This document shows, in pieces, positions 20,640 through 25,187 of a stretch of 25,187 nucleotides of DNA (positions are counted from its first letter, which is position 1; each line of letters opens with the position of its first letter). The translations under genes and the position numbers were made by a program. Origin of the DNA: a virus. The notes beneath the pieces were generated by a model. That model searched no databases. It saw only the letters and a program-made list of their open reading frames with translations, and was not told the DNA's origin. Location: the IMG/VR virus record IMGVR_UViG_3300030110_001355, positions 1 to 25,187 of that record. One strand, 5' to 3'.

Positions 20640-22124
20640 ATGAAAGAAGTATCTCTAAAAGATTTCGATATACTGTCAGAACAAGACAAAGCAGAAGCAA
20701 CAGCTTTGTTAGCACGATACGACCAATTAGATAAACAAGATTCATGTCAAAACGATTTTATGGGTTTTGTGAAACATATGTGGGGTGACACTTTCATAGA
20801 GGGCAGACACCACAGAATAATTGCAGATAAATTTAACAGAATTGCACAAGGCAAACTAAAACGTCTTATTGTGTGTTTACCACCAAGACACTCTAAGTCA
20901 GAGTTTGCATCAACATTCTTCCCAGCTTGGATGATGGGTTTGAATGGTACTTTGAAGATAATACAGTGTACTCACACAGCTGAACTAGCAGTACGATTTG
21001 GTAGAAAAGTTAGAAACCTTATAGACAGTGAGGATTTCAGAGTTATTTTTCCTGAGTTGAAACTGCAAGCAGATAACAAATCAGCTGGTAGATGGACTAC
21101 AAACCAAGAAGGTGAATCTTTCTATGCTGGTGTAGGTGGTGCGATTACAGGTCGTGGTGCTGATTTATTGATTATTGACGACCCACACTCAGAGCAAGAT
21201 GCTTTATCGCCCAAATCATTAGAGTCAGCTTATGAATGGTACACGTCAGGACCTAGACAAAGGCTACAACCCGGTGGAACGATAGTCATAGTTATGACTA
21301 GATGGAGCACTAAAGACTTGGTTGGTAAGGTATTAAAAAAACAAAGTGACGACAATGCTGACCAATGGGAAGTAGTAGAGTTTCCAGCAATATTACCTGA
21401 AACTGAAAATCCACTCTGGGGTGAATATTGGAAAAAAGAAGAACTTATGTCTGTAAAAGCATCTTTACCAGTATCTAAATGGAACGCACAGTGGATGCAG
21501 AATCCAACAGCTGAAGAGGGTTCTATTGTAAAAAGAGAATGGTGGCAATTATGGAAATACGAAGATATACCTGATTACAGCTACGTTATACAAAGTTACG
21601 ATACTGCTTTTTCTAAGAAAGAAACAGCTGACTATTCTGCAATAACTACTTGGGCTATCTTTGAAGGTGAAGATGGTGTTGAGCAAATAATACTACTAGA
21701 TGCAAAAAGATACAGAGTAGACTTTCCTGAGTTAAAAAGAATAGCTTTTGATGAGTATAAATATTGGGAACCTGATTGTGTTCTCATTGAGGCAAAAGCA
21801 TCAGGAACACCACTGACACAAGAGCTAAGACGTATGGGCATACCTGTTACTGCTTATTCACCTAGTAGAGGACAAGACAAGATAGCTAGAATGAACAGTG
21901 TAGCTCCTATATTTGAGTCTGGTATGGTTTGGGCTCCTGACGAAGATTTTGCAGACGAAGTGAGAGAAGAGTTAGCGTCTTTTCCATTTGGTGATAATGA
22001 TGATTTTTGTGATAGTACAACCATGGCTTTGATGAGATTTAGGCAAGGTGGTTTCTTATCACTGAAAGAAGACTATCAAGACGAAGCTAAATTTTTACAA
22101 AAAAATAGGACAGTTTATTACTGA
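20640..22124 (+). CDS. terL: Terminase large subunit
   Basis: The 494-residue DNA-packaging motor has an N-terminal ATPase with Walker A CLPPRHSKSEFAS (about residues 79-91), Walker B DLLIIDDPHSE (Asp180/Asp181) and the coupling segment VIVMTRWSTKDL (217-226). It also has a C-terminal RNase H-like nuclease with SYDTAFSKKETADYSAITTW (Asp321), VLIEAKASG (Glu384) and DDFCDSTTMAL (Asp455/Asp458). It cuts concatemeric DNA and pumps it through the portal encoded next. No small-terminase gene is visible just upstream, so that gene is elsewhere. A clear Shine-Dalgarno sequence is lacking before ATG 20640; the preceding bases are CCCCC. Confidence 0.97.
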   Translation: MKEVSLKDFDILSEQDKAEATALLARYDQLDKQDSCQNDFMGFVKHMWGDTFIEGRHHRIIADKFNRIAQGKLKRLIVCLPPRHSKSEFASTFFPAWMMGLNGTLKIIQCTHTAELAVRFGRKVRNLIDSEDFRVIFPELKLQADNKSAGRWTTNQEGESFYAGVGGAITGRGADLLIIDDPHSEQDALSPKSLESAYEWYTSGPRQRLQPGGTIVIVMTRWSTKDLVGKVLKKQSDDNADQWEVVEFPAILPETENPLWGEYWKKEELMSVKASLPVSKWNAQWMQNPTAEEGSIVKREWWQLWKYEDIPDYSYVIQSYDTAFSKKETADYSAITTWAIFEGEDGVEQIILLDAKRYRVDFPELKRIAFDEYKYWEPDCVLIEAKASGTPLTQELRRMGIPVTAYSPSRGQDKIARMNSVAPIFESGMVWAPDEDFADEVREELASFPFGDNDDFCDSTTMALMRFRQGGFLSLKEDYQDEAKFLQKNRTVYY

Positions 22125-22178
22125 TGATTTATTATCTATGGATTACACAACAAGCCCAAGAGTGCTACACTTGATATT

Positions 22179-24662
22179 ATGGCAGTAGATAAAATGCTAG
22201 GAACAGAAAATGACCCTGATATTATGGAACAAGGGTCAGCTGTAACAGTCGAGCAAGAACCAACTAGAGAAGAACTTATATCTGACGCAGCACAGATACT
22301 TGTTAATGAGAATGAGATTTTGGTTGGTGATGAGTTGGTTGAACAACCAATGCCACAAATGGACTTCAACTCAAATTTAGTAGAATTTATATCTGAGGAT
22401 GTAGCTAAGAAACTTGCATCTGACTTGACGAGCTCAATCAAGGGTGACAAGCAATCAAGAAGTGAGTGGGAAAAAACATACAAAGAAGGTCTTGAGTATC
22501 TTGGTATGAAGTTTGACGAACAGAGATCGCAACCATTTGAAGGTAGCTCTGGTGTAGTTCACCCAATATTAGCAGAAGCAGTGACACAGTTCCAAGCACA
22601 AGCTTACAAAGAAATGTTGCCAGCTAAAGGACCTGTCAAGACAGAAATACTAGGTGCTAGAACCATAGAGACAGAAAATCAAGCTGAAAGAGTACAAGAG
22701 TTTATGAATTATTACATCATGAATGTAATGAAAGAGTATGACCCTGAACTTGATATGTTGTTATTTTACTTACCACTAGCTGGTAGTGCGTTCAAAAAAG
22801 TCTACTTTGATTTTGTAACAAACAAAGCTGTATCAAAATTTATACCACCAGAAGATTTGATTGTGCCTTACGAGGCTAGTGATATTTCTTCAGCAGAAAG
22901 AATCACACATGTAATCAATATGTCCTTAAACGAGGTGAAAAAACAACAGTTAACAGGCTTTTATGCAAATGTTGATATGCCTGAAAATAGCTATGCAGAT
23001 GATGATAGTGATGTGGAAACTACTATTGACCAGATACAAGGTGTGTCACCTAGCTATAAAGAAGACAGAAATAGAGTTATTTATGAAATACACACTGTCT
23101 TAGACATCGAAGGTTTTGAAGATTTAGATGCTCAAGGAAACCCAACAGGGTTAAAACTACCTTACATAATAACTATAGATGAAGATACAGAGACTGTACT
23201 AGCTATTAGAAGAAACTACTTACAACAAGACCCACTAAAAAATAAGATTAATTACTTTGTTCAATATAAGTTCTTACCGGGTCTTGGATTTTATGGTTTA
23301 GGTCTATCGCACATGATAGGTGGATTGTCCAAAGCTTCTACCTCTATACTTAGACAGCTTATAGATGCTGGTACATTAGCTAATTTACCAGCTGGTTTTA
23401 AAGCTAGAGGCATGAGAATCAGAGATGAAGATGAGCCTTTACAACCCGGTGAATTTAGAGATATTGATACTACAGGTGGCTCTCTAAGAGAAAACCTTAT
23501 ACCTCTGCCTATAAAAGAACCAAGCAATGTACTCATGCAATTACTAGGTCTATTGGTCGATTCTGGTAAAAGATTTGCAGCTATTGCTGATATGAATGTA
23601 GGTGATATGAACCAAGCTATGCCAGTAGGCACGACAGTAGCTTTGTTAGAAAGAGGAACCAAAGTTATGAGTGCAATACACAAAAGATTGCACTATGCAC
23701 AAAGGATAGAGTTTGATTTACTGGCTAGAGTTTTTGCTGAGTATCTACCACCATCCTATCCTTTTACAAATGGCACAGCACCAAATGAGATAAAACAACA
23801 AGATTTTGATGGTCGTGTTGACATTGTGCCAGTTTCTGACCCTAACATATTCTCACAAAGTCAAAGGATAACATTGGCTCAAGAATTGTTAATGATGGTT
23901 CAATCTAACCCTGAGATACATGGTCAACAAGGTATGTACGAAGCATACAAAAGAATGTATGCAGCTCTTGGTGTAGATAACGTAGAAGCACTTATACCTC
24001 CACCACCAGACACCACACCACAACCTATTGATGCTGGACTAGAAAACAGCAACCTAATGTTAGGTATGCCAGCACAAGCTTTTATAGGACAAAACCATGA
24101 AGCACACCTAGAAACGCATAAAAGTTTGTTTATGACACAGGTAGTCAAAGAAAATCCACAGATACAATCAATAATTATTAGTCACTGTATGCAACATTTA
24201 CAGTTTTTATCAGCTGAACTGGCTAATCAACAGATACCACAAGAAGTTCAAATGCAACTACAACAAACACAAGCACAAATGCAACAAGTCTCACCAGATG
24301 ATGCTATGTTGATGCAACAGCAGATACAAATTACTCTTGACCAGTACAGTGCTCCAATCATGGCACAACTAACAGCTGAATTCTTACAATCCATAGGTCA
24401 AGGTCAAAGCAGTGACCCATTGGTTGATATAAGAAAATCAGAGCTAGAATTGAAAGACAAAGAACTAAATATCGAAGCACAACAGTTTGCACAAAAACAA
24501 AATCAAAGGGCTCAAGAAAAGATGGCAGAGAACACTTTGCAAAAAGATAGGATAAATGTGCAAAAAGATATAGCTGATGATAAACTAAATGTGGCTATGG
24601 ACAGATTAAAACAAAACGCTGAACTAAAGCTATTAGAACTGGGAGCAAAACAGAGGAATTAA
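22179..24662 (+). CDS. Portal protein (P22-type, long)
   Basis: At 827 residues it is in the size range of large podovirus-type portals. Hallmarks are SRSEWEKTYKEGLEYLGMKF, then GSSGVVHPILAEAVTQFQAQ, YKEMLPAKGPVKTEILG, YLPLAGSAFKKVYFD, FIPPEDLIVPYEASD, and DMNQAMPVGTTVALLERGTK. The C-terminal ~150 residues are Gln/Met-rich and then a charged coiled coil (ELKDKELNIEAQQFAQKQNQ), which may form the barrel inside the capsid. Twelve copies form the DNA entry vertex and dock the terminase. ATG 22179 has no Shine-Dalgarno sequence. The frame is open further upstream and reads HNKPKSATLDI before it, so the true N-terminus is uncertain. Confidence 0.92.
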   Translation: MAVDKMLGTENDPDIMEQGSAVTVEQEPTREELISDAAQILVNENEILVGDELVEQPMPQMDFNSNLVEFISEDVAKKLASDLTSSIKGDKQSRSEWEKTYKEGLEYLGMKFDEQRSQPFEGSSGVVHPILAEAVTQFQAQAYKEMLPAKGPVKTEILGARTIETENQAERVQEFMNYYIMNVMKEYDPELDMLLFYLPLAGSAFKKVYFDFVTNKAVSKFIPPEDLIVPYEASDISSAERITHVINMSLNEVKKQQLTGFYANVDMPENSYADDDSDVETTIDQIQGVSPSYKEDRNRVIYEIHTVLDIEGFEDLDAQGNPTGLKLPYIITIDEDTETVLAIRRNYLQQDPLKNKINYFVQYKFLPGLGFYGLGLSHMIGGLSKASTSILRQLIDAGTLANLPAGFKARGMRIRDEDEPLQPGEFRDIDTTGGSLRENLIPLPIKEPSNVLMQLLGLLVDSGKRFAAIADMNVGDMNQAMPVGTTVALLERGTKVMSAIHKRLHYAQRIEFDLLARVFAEYLPPSYPFTNGTAPNEIKQQDFDGRVDIVPVSDPNIFSQSQRITLAQELLMMVQSNPEIHGQQGMYEAYKRMYAALGVDNVEALIPPPPDTTPQPIDAGLENSNLMLGMPAQAFIGQNHEAHLETHKSLFMTQVVKENPQIQSIIISHCMQHLQFLSAELANQQIPQEVQMQLQQTQAQMQQVSPDDAMLMQQQIQITLDQYSAPIMAQLTAEFLQSIGQGQSSDPLVDIRKSELELKDKELNIEAQQFAQKQNQRAQEKMAENTLQKDRINVQKDIADDKLNVAMDRLKQNAELKLLELGAKQRN

Positions 24663-24664
24663 TT

Positions 24665-25045
24665 ATGGCAACTTCATTTAAAGTAAAAGCAGTAGCAGAA
24701 CTGCGTGAAGCAAAAAAACTAGAAAGAGAAAGAGAAGCTCAAGAACAAGCTGAGTCAGAAAAAGTCAAAGCAGACAAGGCACAAGCAAATGCTGAGAGAA
24801 TAGCTGCAAAACTAGAAAGAATAGCAAAAGGCGTAGAGTCTTCACCTCCAGTAGAAGAAGTAGCTGTTGAAGAGGTTGTAGAAGAGGTTGTAGAAAAGGT
24901 TGTAGAAGAGGTAGTAGAAGAGCCTGTAGAAAAACCAAAACCAAAGGCAAAAGCCAAGGCAAAGGCAAAGCCTAAAGCAAAGGCTAAGCCAAAGGCAAAG
25001 ACAACAGCTAAAAAAAGAGGTAGACCAGCAAAAGCTAAAAAATAA
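24665..25045 (+). CDS. Head-region protein with acidic Val/Glu repeats and Lys/Ala/Pro-rich tail
   Basis: The 126-residue protein has three parts. A charged helix (residues 8-58, KAVAELREAKKLEREREAQE) comes first, then a repetitive acidic stretch with VEEVVEEVVEKVVEEVVEEP, then a very basic PKAKAKAK-type tail ending KKRGRPAKAKK. The tail resembles histone H1-like or AT-hook (RGRPAK) sequences and should bind DNA. Lying between the portal and the next head gene, it may be a DNA-condensing or head-internal protein. Composition makes homology searches unreliable. The antisense open frames over this region are composition artefacts. An ATG at 24665 follows GAGGAATTAATT. Confidence 0.7.
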   Translation: MATSFKVKAVAELREAKKLEREREAQEQAESEKVKADKAQANAERIAAKLERIAKGVESSPPVEEVAVEEVVEEVVEKVVEEVVEEPVEKPKPKAKAKAKAKPKAKAKPKAKTTAKKRGRPAKAKK

Positions 25046-25187
25046 TGCCAGATGATTACGAATTGCTTGATGCAATCAAAAAACTTATATCACAGAGAGA
25101 AGCACAAGTTGCTGAAACTTTAATGTCAGGTGGCTTAAAAGATATGGAACATTATAAATATTTGCAAGGAGAACTATCTGCTTTATA
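25045..25187 (+). CDS. Start of a head-region gene, truncated by the window edge
   Basis: ATG 25045 overlaps the upstream stop by one base (TAATG). The 47 visible residues begin MPDDYELLDAIKKLISQREA and continue QVAETLMSGGLKDMEHYKYL, a helical hydrophilic segment. Short proteins of this kind follow the portal gene in many podovirus-like genomes and precede scaffold and capsid genes. The identity is not provable from the part seen. Confidence 0.6.
   Translation, partial: MPDDYELLDAIKKLISQREAQVAETLMSGGLKDMEHYKYLQGELSAL

Noticed and set aside
22125-22178. 16-codon leader-like peptide between terminase and portal (ATG 22125)
   Set aside because: Too short, no ribosome-binding site and no recognisable attenuator around it.
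24739-25075. Several antisense open frames rich in Leu, Ser or Phe/Cys
   Set aside because: They are reverse readings of the GAA/GTA- and AAG/GCA-rich repeats of the 24665-25045 gene, and the composition is not protein-like.

Overview
The window is a stretch of an AT-rich tailed bacteriophage genome (Caudoviricetes), or of an integrated or assembled copy of one. It carries a large terminase, a P22-type portal, a repeat-built tail spike with an S74 chaperone, a serine recombinase, an endolysin and a spanin pair. The host must be Gram-negative: the phage encodes outer-membrane lipoproteins (o-spanin, CsgG) and periplasmic proteins. The large polyvalent virion protein, the 2-oxoglutarate oxygenases and the 17-residue NTAVG spike repeats are typical of uncultured marine phages. 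That habitat is an inference from remembered families, not from a search.

Layout: (1) 1-3254, plus strand: the end of a PD-(D/E)XK-like nuclease, a 2OG-Fe(II) oxygenase and a large polyvalent virion protein, closed by a terminator at 3271-3299. (2) 3308-6528, minus strand: eleven tightly packed small genes of unknown role, including three microproteins of 48, 51 and 57 codons, headed by a 335-aa protein. (3) 6529-6686: divergent control region with candidate promoters both ways and two palindromes sharing the half-site AACAT. (4) 6687-7908, plus: two small genes and a serine recombinase. (5) 7946-12560: structural genes (repeat protein, spike, small protein, second oxygenase). (6) 12562-14261: a run of small, mostly membrane proteins, the likely holin region. 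(7) 14254-18974: the remarkable part. (8) 18965-20545: i-spanin, o-spanin, thermonuclease-like nuclease, GH24 endolysin. (9) 20546-25187: paired hairpins, large terminase, portal, a Lys/Ala-rich protein and the start of the next head gene.

The exciting part is region 7. It holds CsgF, a CsgG outer-membrane secretion lipoprotein, a secreted curlin-like amyloid-repeat protein, a secreted FecR-domain protein with a curlin-like tail, and a membrane-bound CHASE2 class III adenylate cyclase that keeps its catalytic residues. All five are collinear, overlap one another, and sit directly between the presumed holin genes and the spanins and endolysin. This looks like a phage-borne curli-type (type VIII) secretion system with its own fibre substrate and a cyclic-AMP signalling arm, expressed with the lysis genes. 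The start of each of csgG, the curlin gene and the fecR gene, which encodes the signal peptide, lies 56-89 bases inside the preceding gene, so the module appears to be translated as one coupled block. CsgE, CsgB, CsgC and CsgD equivalents are not visible.

No tRNA, rRNA, CRISPR array or insertion sequence was seen, and there is no gene-free stretch longer than 300 bases.
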